This document shows positions 1 to 11,179 of a stretch of 64,000 nt of DNA, piece after piece. The notes under the pieces are model-generated. The model ran no database searches. It was not told where the DNA came from and was given only the letters and a program-made list of their open reading frames with translations. The stretch lies in assembly GCA_949752795.1 (NCBI GenBank), contig OX457060.1, positions 2,905,454 to 2,969,453 of the forward strand, read 5' to 3'. Both the position numbers and the translations under genes were made by a program. Position 1 is the stretch's first letter. The number at the start of each line of letters is the position of its first letter. This DNA is from Hyperoodon ampullatus (taxonomy: Eukaryota; Chordata; Mammalia; Artiodactyla; Ziphiidae).

Positions 1-1100
1 CTTTTAGCTCTAATGCCCTACCTCCTTACCTCTCCCTCAAGTCTAAGCAACCAAAATGTACTTTCTGTCTTATTATACTTCCTTATTCTAGACTTTTATA
101 TTCTATGTGGACTTTCACATAATATATGGACTTTTGTGATTAGCTTTTTTTGCTTACTATGTTTTCAAGATTCATCAAAGTTGTGGCATGTATTAGTACT
201 TTGTTCTTTTATATGGATGAATTATATTCCATCATATGAATATGCGACATTTAATTTATCCATTTATACATTGATAGACATTGTTGTTTCCATCTTTTGG
301 CTATGAATAATGCTGCTATAAACAGCAGTATACACATTTTTTTATGTGAACATATGCTTCCATATCTCTTGGGTATATAGCTAGGAGTGTTTAATCATTT
401 GAGAAACTGCCAAACTGTTTTCCTTTTTTTTTTTTAATTTTATTTATTTATTTTTGGCTGCACTGGATCTTCATTGCTGCATGCAGGCTTTCTCTAATTT
501 CAGAGACCATGGGTTACTCTTCGCTGTGGTGCCTGCAGGCTTCTCATTCTGGTGGCTTGTCTTGTTGTAGAGCACAGGCTCTAGGTGCGCGGGCATCAGT
601 AGTTGTGGAACATGGGCTCAGTAGTTATGGCTCGTGGGCTCCAGAACACAGGCTCAGTAGTTGTGGCACGTGGGCCCAGTTGCTCTGCAGCATGTGGGAT
701 CTTCCCCGACCAGGGATCGAACCCATGGCCCCTGTATTGGCAGGTGGATTCTTAACCACTGTGCCACCAGGGAAGCCCCAAACTGTTTTTCAAAGTGGTT
801 GCACCATTTTACATTCTCACCCACAGTGTGTGAGGGTTTCAATTTCTGCACATCTTTGTCACTATTTATTAATACCTGAATTTTTGATTCTAGCCATCCT
901 AGCGGGTATGGTTCACAATGAGACATCTCACTGTGGTTTTGATTTATAGTTCCCTGATGGCTAATGATGTCAAGCACCTTTGTCTGATTTGGGTGTCAGG
1001 GTAATGCTGGCCTCATAAAATGAGTTGGGAAGTGTTCCCTCCTCTACTATTTTTTGGAAGAGTTTGTGAAGAATTGGTAGTAATTATTTAAATGTTTGGT
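1..1100 (-). mobile_element. Old L1 LINE, 3' part of ORF2, decayed (split by a SINE)
   Basis: On the minus strand this reads as the 3' end of L1 ORF2. The plus strand carries the usual reverse-complement phrases: 'tgaataatgctgctataaac' near 307, 'cttgggtatatagctagga' near 369, and 'caaagtggttgcaccatttt' near 790. The copy is interrupted at 424-779 by a CHR SINE and resumes directly after it. An internal deletion near 975 joins the 3' part to a more 5' ORF2 piece (the 'taatgctggcctcataaaat' region near 1001). Many stops are present and no functional reverse transcriptase is possible. The left edge runs off the window. Confidence 0.8.
424..779 (-). mobile_element. CHR-1 type SINE (tRNA-derived), long form
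   Basis: The element is reversed. The T-rich tail starts at 424 and the tRNA-like head ends near 779 in 'ccaccagggaagcccc'. The body carries repeated units of the 'cagtagttgtgg' type. It is flanked by TSDs: aaactgttttcc at 412-423 and aaactgtttttc at 780-791. CHR SINEs are non-autonomous, transcribed by RNA polymerase III and mobilised by L1. Divergence from the cleaner copies suggests an older insertion. Confidence 0.9.
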
Positions 1101-1104
1101 GGTG

Positions 1105-1570
1105 AAGCCATCTGTGAAGCCATTATATGTTGACAAAAGTTTTACTTCATAAGGAAGATAAAACAATTTAAGTGCATGATAATAGATACATAAAGCAAAA
1201 TGGTGCAGAATCAGGGGAGAAATTAATAAATTATGGGACATTTAAAAGTAATTCTCTCAGTAACTTTTGGATCAATACCAAGAATATTACACAGCTAGAC
1301 TTTGGGGATGCTGCCAATGCAGTGCTGATAGGAAAAGGTCTTAAATACAGATATTAGAAAAGAAGATATAATGAAAATAAATGAGCTAAGCATCCATTAA
1401 GATACCAGAAAAAGAACTGCAGGATAAACCAGAAAAAAATCAGTAGGAAAGAAACAACAAATATGTGAGCAGAAGTGCATAAAATGGAAAAGAAAGATGC
1501 AGTAGATAATTTCAGCTAGCTCAAAAACTGGTTTTTTGAAAAGACAAATACAACAGACAAACCTCTAGTA

Positions 1571-1630
<60 letters not shown>

Positions 1631-2015
1631 ACATTTTCAGAAAAAAAAGTTTTTTACAACTCATTTTATAAGACTAGTGTAAACTTAATATCAAATACAG
1701 ACAGTCTGAGAAAGAAAATCTTTAGTCAATATCACTCACCAACTTAGATACAAAAAAACTAAACAAAATATTAATAACACTATTATAGAAATTCATTGAA
1801 AAGATAATGACATTATGATCAGGTTGAATTTACTCCAGGAATGCATGTTTGGTAAGAAAATAAAGGAAAGAAAGGCCATAAGTTCATTTCAACAAAAGAT
1901 AAAGCATTGGATAAAATCCAACAAGCTTTAACAACCAAAAAAAAGGAAATTGTTAGAAACAAGGAATAGAAGGAATATATTTAGCTTGAAAAATGTATCT
2001 ATTCATTCTACAGTT
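1105..2015 (+). mobile_element. Old L1 LINE, internal ORF2 fragment
   Basis: A+T-rich sequence on the plus strand matches the remembered order of L1 ORF2. It has 'acataaagcaaaatggtgca' near 1189, a block about alignments of the 'atgctgccaatgcagtgctg' kind near 1309, and 'gataaaatccaacaagcttt' near 1910. It is heavily decayed, is interrupted by a TA microsatellite at 1580-1624, and lies opposite in orientation to the preceding L1. Confidence 0.7.
1580..1624. repeat. (TA)n microsatellite
   Basis: About 45 bp of uninterrupted TA followed by a short CA run. It lies inside the L1 fragment and is likely length-variable. Confidence 0.95.
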
Positions 2016-2024
2016 AAAATCATA

Positions 2025-2960
2025 CTCGTCAAAAGGCTTATTGTTCATAGCTGGTCCCAGGCAGAGGATCCCTCATAGTGGTTGTAGCATCCATTGGTCT
2101 TACTGAGAAAACCATCTCAGCTGTGCAGAACACTGTGGGACAGACTTCAAATGGACTTTCGGCTTCACCTGTTTCCTTGGAAACTATGGCTCTGACCAGA
2201 TGCTGGTGACACTCAAAAATATCACTGACTAGTTCCAGGCTCTGTTGGTGGTGTCCTTTGTCTACAATGGGCATTTCCTCAGGAAGAGGCACTATGTCTT
2301 ACATCTGGAGTCCCTGAAGTCAATGGCTACTGGAGTAGACTGTTCCTCAGTGTCCCTTCACATATACCAGTAGCATGCCATCAGTGGTCATATTTGGCCA
2401 TCAGTGGTCATTTTCAGCTTGCTGGGAAATAGCTCTGGACTATATTCCATGGACCTGGACTAACTGGATCATGAGACCCACCTCTGTGGACACCAAGGGA
2501 ACATCTTGTGCCATGATCATTAATGGCATCTTGCTTACAAGTGGGAGAAGAATTTTGGTTTTTCACAAGAGCTAGGCGTGAATGTTGCTTTGATCAGAAT
2601 AAGGAAATAACCTTGGCTGTGTCTAATCACACTTAATTTCTTGTTGGTGATAAGGGAAGATAAATACTCTGCTTTTCTATCAAGGAAAAAAGAGGTGATA
2701 TTTGGCCCACTTCACAGGAGGCATGAGTTTTGCAGTGAGGGCTGATTAGAAGGGGAAATGAATCTATTCCTTATCAGCAAAGGATGTGTTGGTAGGTCCC
2801 TCTGGCTGTAGGTATATATTCATCAGTATATGTGCATCAGTGGATCTTGCCTGCAGCAATTACTAATGTAGTGATTAAGTAATTTTTTATTTCTCTGATT
2901 CTAATCTGAATTTCTCTATTAAAACAATTTTATTTTCAAAAAATAAAAAACAAGTGACTT
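2025..2960 (+). other. Unidentified 0.9 kb block between L1 pieces; possible decayed retrocopy
   Basis: This block does not match L1 and is less A+T-rich than both flanks. One plus-strand frame around 2160-2340 gives a protein-like stretch broken by in-frame stops, and a second frame is open at 2375-2575. The right edge ends in an A-rich run with AATAAA-like sequence near 2935-2950. This would fit a 5'-truncated processed pseudogene, but I could not name a parent gene and found no convincing TSD. An uncatalogued repeat is equally possible. Confidence 0.3.
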
Positions 2961-3867
2961 GACTTTTATTTTTGGCAATAGTCTGAACTAGATAGCCTGA
3001 AAACTTTTTACAATTTCTGGCTAAAATATTACAAACATCCTATTATAAGCACTGCCATGGTCCCAAGAAAGCAAATTCCCATATACAAAAACAAAACTAA
3101 AGACCAAAAAGATAAGGACCTGAGCAAATTCTGTAGCAGCCCTAGGAGTAGTTTTTTTTTGGTCTCAATAACTAAGGGATCTGAGTTGTAATGACCTCAC
3201 AGGGAAATGAAATTAGGCCTTGATCCTCCTTATGGTAGGAATAGAATTGAGACTTCTGTATAAAAACCACGTTCCTAGGAAGGCTCCACATTCTCTAAAA
3301 AGTAGACTAGAAAATGTCAACCCAACAGCACAGGGTAAAGAGAAAGAAAGTTTACTTCTCTGGTCTGGCTTCTCAGTGAGAAAAAAAACTGTTTATGGTC
3401 CTATGCTTACCCAGTTTTAGAGATCAAATTTAAGCTTCCTCCAGGACATTTTCACATCTCAAATATACATAAAATAATGGTCTCAGGCTGGTGACCCCCT
3501 TAGAGCATCTGACAGATGTAAAAGAAAAATCAGTTTGGAGAGACATAACTTCAGTCCATGCTGTATAAGTTTCCAACACATTAAACCCTCTAAACATGAG
3601 CTCACAATGAAAAATTATAAAATATATGAGGAAAATATTTAGCTTCATGAGATTAGAAGATATGATGAACAGTAGGTTTAGATGTTCAAGGACATCGATA
3701 ATGTAAATATAGAATAAGAATGACATACTGAGTATGATTTAAATGCTTAAAAACATAACAAATACTGAAAAATATGCAGGAAAAATAAAACACTAAATAA
3801 AAAAAAAACTATATAGCACTTATATATAAACAGCCCCAAAATATATGAAGCAAAAACTGATAGAATT

Positions 3868-4207
3868 TGGCTTCCCTCGTGGCACTGTGGTTAAGAATCC
3901 GCCTGCCAATGCAGGGGCCATGGGTTCGATCCCTGGTCTGGGAAGATCCCACATGCCGCAGAGCAACTAAGCCCGTGCGCCACAACTACTGAGCCTGTGC
4001 TCTAGAGCCTGTGAGCCACAACTATGGAGCCTACACATCACAACTACTGAGCCCACACACCACAGCTATTGAAGCCCGCACACTTAGAGCCCATGCTCCG
4101 CAACAAGAGAAGCCACTGTAATGAGAAGCCCAGCGCCGCAACTAGAGAAAGGCTGCATGCAGCAACGAGGACCAAACACAGCCAAAAATAATAAAATAAT
4201 AATTTTT
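3868..4207 (+). mobile_element. CHR-1 type SINE with internally repeated body
   Basis: The tRNA-derived head starts at 3868 and an A/T-rich tail ends at 4207. The flanks are TSDs aaaaactgatagaatt (3852-3867) and aaaaactgacagaatt (4208-4223), 16 bp with one mismatch. The middle carries several imperfect copies of a roughly 30-bp unit containing 'cacaactactgagcc'. It is inserted in L1 ORF2, so it postdates that L1. Confidence 0.93.
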
Positions 4208-5286
4208 AAAAACTGACAGAATTGAAGGGGCAAATAGACAATTCAATAATAATAATAGTCGGGAGACTCCAATGCCACACTTTCACTAATAGATAGAACA
4301 AGTAGGCAGAAGATCAACAAGGAAGTAGAAGATTGAACAATACTATAAATCGACTACATCTAACAGACATCTGTAGAATATTCCACCTACCAACAGTAGA
4401 ATAGATATTCTTCTCAAGTACACATGGAACATTCTCCAGGCTAGACCATATGAAGCCATAAAACAAGCCTCAAATGAATTTAAAGGGAGTGAAATAATAT
4501 AAAGTATGCCCTCCAGTCATAACAGAATTAAATTAGAAAATAACTATAGAAGGAAATTTGTGAAATTCACAAATATGTGGAAATTAAACAATATACTCCT
4601 AAATAACCAATGGGTCAAAAAATAAATTGCAAGGGAAATTAGAAAATACCTTGATATAAGTGACAACAAAAACAAAACATACCAAAACTTAGGAGATGCA
4701 GCTGAAGCAGTGCACAGAAGGAAATTTGTAGCTGTAAATGCCTGTATTAAAAAGGTAGAAAGACATCAAGTCAATAACCTAACTTTCTACCTTTAGAACC
4801 TAGAAAAAGTGGAGTAAACTAAACCCAAAGCAAAGAGAAGGAAAAAATAATTAAGATTAAAGAAGAAATTAATTCAGTAGAGAATAGAAATCAACAGAGC
4901 AAAACAATAAAACCAAAAGCAGTTTCTTTGACACAATCAGCAACATTGACAAACCTTTAGCTAGATTTACTAAGAAAAAAGAGAGAAGACTCAATTACTA
5001 AAATCAAGAATGAAAGAGGGGAAATAATTACCAACCTTACGGAAAAAGAACAGATTATGAGGGAATACTTTGAATAATGGTATGCCAACAAATTAGACAG
5101 CCTAACTGAAATGGACAAACTCCTAGGAAGGCCAAAACCGACTCAACAAAAAAATAGAAAATCTGACTAGACCTATAAAAAGTAAAGAGGTTGAATTAGT
5201 AATTTAAAAGCTAGGCACAAAGTAAGCCCAGTCCCAGATGCTTTCAACGATGAATTTAACCAAATATGTAAAGAATAATTAGTACT

Positions 5287-5488
5287 GGGCTTCCCTGGTG
5301 GCACAGTGGTTGAGAGTCTGCCTGCCAATGCAGGGGACATGGGTTCGTGTCCCGGTCCGGGAGGATCCCACATGCCGTGGAGCGGCTGAGCCCGTGGACC
5401 ATGGCCGCTGGGCCTGCGCATCTGGAGCCTGTGCTCCTCAACGGGAGAGGACACAACGGTGAGAGGCCCGCGTACAGCAAAAAAAAAG
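5287..5488 (+). mobile_element. CHR-2 type SINE (short form)
   Basis: About 200 bp ending in 'gtacagc' plus poly(A). The TSD gaataattagtac occurs at 5273-5285 and 5489-5501, an exact 13 bp. It is inserted in the L1. It lacks the roughly 85-bp 3' extension of CHR-1 copies such as 41249-41557. Confidence 0.95.
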
Positions 5489-6549
5489 GAATAATTAGTA
5501 CCAACCTTTCACAAATTCATCCAAAAGATAGAAAAGTAGGATACACTTTCCAACTCATTCTGTAAGGCTACTACTATTCTGGTAGTAAACAAGACAAAGA
5601 TATCACAAAAGGAATCTACAGACCAGTATCCTTTATGAATATAAATGCAAAAATCCTCAACAAAATACTAGCAAACTGAATCCAACAACATATGCAAAGG
5701 ATTGTACATCATAACCAAGAAGGAATTATCTCAGGAATGCAAGGTCAGTTCAACACATGAAAATCAACCAGTGCAACACATCATATTAATAAAATGAAGA
5801 AAAAAACCACATGGCCAATAAGCATATGAAGACACTCAACATCATTAGTCATCAGTGAAATGGAAATCAAAACCACAATGAGATACCACTTCACACCCAC
5901 TAGGACAGCTAGAATCAAAAGTCAGTTAATAAGTGTTGTCAAGGATGTGAACAAATCGAAACCCTCATATACTACCGGTGGGAATGCAAAATGGTGCGGC
6001 AGTTTGGAAAACAGTTTGACAGTTTTTCAAATTCTTAAACAGACTACAGTATCTCCCAGCAATTTAACTTCTATATATATGGCCAAGACAAAAGAAGACA
6101 TACGTCCACACAAAAACTTGTATACTAATTTTAATAGCATTATTCATAATGACCATAAGGTGAAACAACTCGTGTCCATCAACTGATAAATGGATAAACA
6201 AAACGTGATATATCCACACAAGGGACTATTACTCAACAATAAGAAGAAATGTTGATACCTGCAGTAATATGGATAAACCTTGAAAATGTTATACTAAGCC
6301 AAGAAGCCAGACAGAAGGACCATATTTAACATGATTCCTTTTATATGAAAACTTCATAGTATGCAAAAAAGCAGATTAATGGTTTTCTATGACTAGGGAG
6401 TATGGGGAGGCAAAATGAAGAGTTATTGCTTTGGGGTGATGAAAATGTTATAACCTTAAATTGTGGTGATAGTTGCATGGTTTTGTGAATATATTAAAAT
6501 CCAATGAATTGTATACTTTAAATGGGTTAATTTTATAGTTTAGTCTATT

Positions 6550-7500
6550 TAAATCCAATAGACCATGTATAGAATCTGTATGCTAAAAACAACAAAACAT
6601 TGATGGAAAAAATGAAACTTGATATAAATAAATGGAGAATCATGCCATGCTCATGAATTGGATTTAGCCAGAGTTCTTTGCTACAAGAACAAAAATTCAA
6701 TCATATTTTTTAAAAAAACATAAATTAGCCTTCATAAAAGTTAAAAACCTTTGCTCTGTGAAAGACAATTTTAAGAGAATAAAAAGACAAACTGCAGACT
6801 GAGAAAGTATTTATATATCCAAACCATATAATGAACTCTCAAAACTCGGCAGTAAGAAAACAACTGGAAAAAATATATAGACAAAATACTTGAACTGACA
6901 GTTCCTCAAGAAGATATGTGGTTGGCAAAGAGCACATGAAAAGATGCTCAACATCATTAGCCATTTAGGGAGATGCTACTTAAAAGTATATTTATCAGCA
7001 TGGCCAAAACTAATACTAATAGTAAAATTAACAATACCGTGTGCTGGGAAGAATGTGAATCAACTCTAATACATTGCTCCTACAGTGCAATAGTATGAGT
7101 GCAATATATAGCACTTTAGAAAACACTTCAGCAGTTTCTTATAAAGTTAAACTAAAACATCAGATGACACACCAAGCCCACTCTGATATTAACTTAGATA
7201 AATGAAAGCTTAACATTTACAGAAAAATCCATACACAAATCTTTATAGCAGCTGTATTCATAATCACTAAAAGCTTTAAATGGCAGGTGCTATTTAAAAG
7301 AGATCAGTAGTTGCCAGTGTAGACTACAAAGAAGCAGCACAGAGAGTTTTGGGGGCAAGGGAACTGTTTTGTATCCTGATTGGGGTGGTAGTTACACAAA
7401 CCCATACGTGCATTCAAATTCATAGAACTGTACCCCAAAAGAGAAAAGGAAAGGAAAGGAAACCATTTTACTGTATGTTAATTTTCAAAAGAAAAAAGTA
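6550..7500 (+). mobile_element. Second L1 3' end, old
   Basis: This repeats the kind of order seen just upstream: 'aaaacctttgctctgtgaaa' near 6744, 'gatgctcaacatcattagcc' near 6943, then 'gggcaagggaactgttttgt' near 7354. These are ORF2-to-3'-UTR features of old L1. Two L1 3' ends therefore lie head to tail in the same orientation. Confidence 0.65.
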
Positions 7501-9440
7501 AAGAAATAAAAAAACACCTAGAGTGCAATGAAAAGTAAACAGAATGGTCTCTGTGCAATAGTCCTAGAAAGCACACGTTTACCACCCAACAAATGTGTTC
7601 AAGATGTGCTTTTGCTTTTGTTTTAAATATAAACATTTCTATCAATGAGAAGAGAGAATGGCAAGTAGAAACTCCAGAATAAAGAAAACTCTATATATGA
7701 AATGACAAAACTAAATATAAAGAAAATTATATGTGATGTGATTTTGAGGATCTCTTTGACCTTGGTATTTGCAACATTCTCCTTTGAGAGGCACAGATTT
7801 GGAGAAAATTACTTCTCTTCCTCTATGGATACAGTCCCATTAACTGACTCCTAAGTAAATAGTATACCTATCAGCCAATATAACAAAGAGAAATTTAAGA
7901 TATTTAGATTTAGGAATCAACCTAAACAAAAATATGAAAGTCTTAATTATGCCTATGTCAGAACCTTAGCAATGTAAAAATAGTAGAGCAACAACAGCAG
8001 TCGAGAACTGAAGGGGAGAAGAAGGAGAGGGAATGGAGGGTCATTAATTTCCTCATATTCTATAGTCAAAAGTCAAGACACTGTCTAAATAGATGAATCA
8101 ACAAGTAATGGATAGAGGTGTATTATTTATAGTTTTAAAAGTAGCAGATAGAAGAACTAAATAAAGAACAAACAAAAAAGTGGAAATAGAAAGGGAACAA
8201 GAGAAAGGGTAGAAAGTGAGCGAAATTTATTATTTTTCATAATAGGGAATCAATAAATATGCTTAAAGTTGATAAATCACTTAGCATTGACAAATCAAGA
8301 AATAGTGTCAAAGTCTATTATTTAGAATTATGGAATAAGAACTAAAAACAAACAAACAAAAACCCTCAAAAGTGCTTTTCTTTGAAATACAATGCTAAGA
8401 TCAGAGGTGGGAAATAAAAGTGTTTTTTTTCTTTCATTCCATATTCTTCTGTACTGTGTAGATTTTTTATTTGGGGGGACAGGTATTGCTATAATCATAC
8501 AAAATAATGAAATAGATAATAAATAAAAGGTTAGACAAACATTCTGGGCAAATACAAGCAAAATAAAGCAGGAGGTAATATGGAATTCAAGGAAAAAATA
8601 ATTAGTAGAACAACTACAAAAAAAAGTGTAGAAGATTTTACCTGAAGTGTTAAGTAGGTGGTGGGATTATAGGGGTTTTTTTTCCCTTTTCTTATCTGTA
8701 TTTTCTAATATTTATGCAGTAGTCATTGATTATCTATTTAAAAAGAAAAGGGAATAGTGAATGTGAAAATGAGAAGAGCATTCCTTACTTCCACCAAAAA
8801 ACCCAACGAACACCAAGCAGAGGTAAATCTCCCTTCCAGTGAGTGCCCACCATGCAGACCAACTAGCCCTGAAATTCCGCCATTCTACAGCCTTGTACCA
8901 CCTGGGAATTAGCCCCGCTGTGCTGTAGTTCACCCCACTCTTCCTACACCTCCTAATTCACCTCTCCCTATTTAATAGCATTAAAACCATAAGCACTGAC
9001 AAAGACAATGATTTCCTTCTTTATAACTTGACCCATTCAAAAGTGTTTTTGAGAGTACTTACACACACACACACTCACACACACACACACACCACAGCAG
9101 GAAAAGAGTAAATTGTGAAATCCAAGCAAAGGAAAATTTAGGATAAAGGATATGGTTATAATCCAACACTTGCAGCAAGTTCTGCACACCTACCAAAATG
9201 GGCCACAAGTTATGGAACTGAGCTTTCCAACTCCCTCCTCTTCCCTACTCCTCCAAAAAGGAGGAAATCCTCTGAGTTAGAAGATTCCCAGGATCCGTGA
9301 GTTAGGTCACAAAACTCACACTAGTGTGTTGCTTGTTTGAGAGAACCTCTGCTTCATCTGACAGGGCAAACTGAAAGAGATTTTCCCTTGGATTCACTGG
9401 GTTCGGGGTCATTTAAGCAGTTCTCACCACAGGAGAAAAA
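7500..9440. other. A+T-rich stretch without a recognised gene
   Basis: Low-complexity A-rich sequence with short purine tracts. 'cttatctgtattttctaata' near 8692 is reminiscent of old LINE 3' UTRs, but I cannot assign it. Positions 8780-9000 and 9120-9430 look unique. The only clear element is the CA repeat at 9061-9093. Confidence 0.4.
9061..9093. repeat. (AC)n microsatellite with one interruption
   Basis: An AC dinucleotide run of about 33 bp broken by one 'actc'. Confidence 0.92.
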
Positions 9441-9444
9441 AAGG

Positions 9445-9595
9445 TAATTATGTGAGGTGATGGAAGCTTTAGCTAACTTTATTGTGGTAATCATTTCACA
9501 ATATGTACATGTATCCAAGTACCACATTGTACACCTTGAACTTACACAATGTTATATGTTGATTATATCTCAGGAAAGCTGGGGGGAAAAGAAGC
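9445..9595 (+). mobile_element. L1 3' terminal fragment
   Basis: About 150 bp of the well-known L1M-type 3' UTR: 'tgtggtaatcatttcacaat' near 9483, 'cattgtacaccttgaactta' near 9524 and 'aatgttatatgttgattata' near 9548. It ends in a decayed A-rich tail. Confidence 0.75.
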
Positions 9596-9679
9596 TCTTT
9601 GAGCATGTGTACCCTCTGCCCATCCCTTTTGACCTGAATGACAACTTCCCTTAGGACCCTAAGTTCACAGTGTTCTCTT

Positions 9680-9890
9680 TTTTTTTTTTTTTTTTTTTGC
9701 GGTACGCGGGCCTCTCACTGTTGTGGCCTCTCCCGTTGCAGAGCACAGGCTCCGGACGCGCAGGCTCAGCGGCCATGGCTCACGGGCCCAGCCGCTCTGC
9801 GGCATGTGGGATCCTCCCGGACCAGGGCATGAACCCGCGTCCCCTGCATCGGCAGGTGGACTCTCAACCACTGTGCCACCAGGGAAGCCC
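9680..9890 (-). mobile_element. CHR-2 type SINE
   Basis: Reversed copy with a T-rich tail from 9680, followed by 'gcggtacgcgggcctctcac' and the head at the right end. The TSD cacagtgttctctt is exact at 9666-9679 and 9891-9904. The body keeps CpG sites and little divergence, which suggests a young insertion. Confidence 0.96.
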
Positions 9891-9904
9891 CACAGTGTTC
9901 TCTT

Positions 9905-11175
9905 GGTAGACAAGTGCTAACTAATGTCTCCCAGCTGTACTGGACTGAAAAATATTCTACTAGCCCATCTTCCAAATCTGACAGTATCAATCAGGAAATT
10001 GACACCCAGGTGGCATCCTGAGGACGGTTCCCATATAAACCCATCCTGGCTCTGATCAAGAGGCAACATGAGGGTAGTAAGAACAAAGAAATGTCAGAAT
10101 ACTACCAAATTTATACTTCTGGGCCTCAAAGAGTCATTTCATCATAAAAATCTGTAAGTATTTTTTTGGAGAAGTACTATATTTGGCAGACTTTGGAAGG
10201 AAATTTATAAAGGATTTATATTTACCAAAAAAAAGACAAGTGATCATCTAAATGCACCAGATATTTAAATTTTCAATCTATTCTTCTTTGAGATCTCAAA
10301 CACCTTGATGTCAATTTTAAAAGAGAAAAAGCTTAGTCAAGACAATAGGAACTATTCAGTTGATTCCTAAAACATTTGCTCAAGAAATTATTTAAATACA
10401 ACAGAAAGACTTCAAAACCAGAGTAATATATGTTTTCTAATATATCCATGGGATGTATGACAAAAGGAGCTTTTCCTGACAGTCCAGTACAACTGCAATT
10501 TCAGATTTAAAGGTTATGTCAGCAAATCATCAAAGACAATTTATTAACCGCCCTCAGGAGGAGGGCATGCAGTGCTGTGTCAGCCAGTGATGGCAACGTT
10601 CACGCTCATCAACACAAACGTGAACAGCCTGATCTCTGCTTGTGGGAGAGAAACAATAGAATGCCAACAGCTTGCACAGAAGTCATTTAGCACAAAAGAA
10701 AAAAAGGTCAATTCTTAGAAAAAAAATCAATTAAAGAGATATAACTTGTTGCACTTAGAGAAACTTATCCACATGCTCACCCCAGCCCCTGAAAAAATTC
10801 ATTCCTCTAAATTCCATCCATCCATGGTACTTAGGGTACACATCTGTGATTCTCAGATTTTTTTTATTTTTAAGAGTTGAGACTGATACCCTGTCATAGC
10901 TTGCCTGATTGCAGCTGTAACAATGTTGAAATCCTCAAAGGCATAAATGGTAAATATTTATCACTTAATTAATGTTAATATTTTAAGATGTTTATGATAA
11001 CTCTTAAGATGATTGACAACATGCTGTGGGTACAGCAAAAACAGGATTTGGATTTCATAATGTAGAGTAGTGGTAAGGATGAAGATCAGGTTGAAATTAA
11101 TCCAGACCCTGAACAAAGCTCAGCATCATTTATTTGATTCAACAGAAAATGCTGTCAATCAAGACTTTTGGCTAC
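9905..11175. other. Apparently unique sequence, no gene recognised
   Basis: No SINE, LINE or LTR signature is visible. Positions 10440-10620 are less degenerate-looking and are treated as a candidate conserved noncoding block in the findings. Confidence 0.4.
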
Positions 11176-11179
11176 TGTA

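Larger units (their letters stand above)
2960..6545 (+). mobile_element. L1 LINE, plus strand, long but decayed (5' region to 3' end)
   Basis: Positions 2960-3820 look like the 5' non-coding and ORF1-side part of an old L1, with lower confidence. From about 3820 the order is clearly L1 ORF2: 'atagatagaacaagtaggca' near 4289, 'ttagctagatttactaagaa' near 4957, 'accatatgaagccataaaac' near 4445. At about 5811 the text jumps to the 3' part ('gaaatggaaatcaaaaccac' near 5856) and a 3' end near 6540. Two SINEs interrupt it. Numerous stops and frameshifts make it inactive. Confidence 0.8.

Noticed and set aside
509..949. 146-codon open frame
   Set aside because: It runs through a reversed SINE and the flanking L1, and has no independent coding evidence.
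5173..5504. Open frames across 5173-5504
   Set aside because: They are shadows of the CHR-2 SINE. Similar frames recur in every CHR copy.
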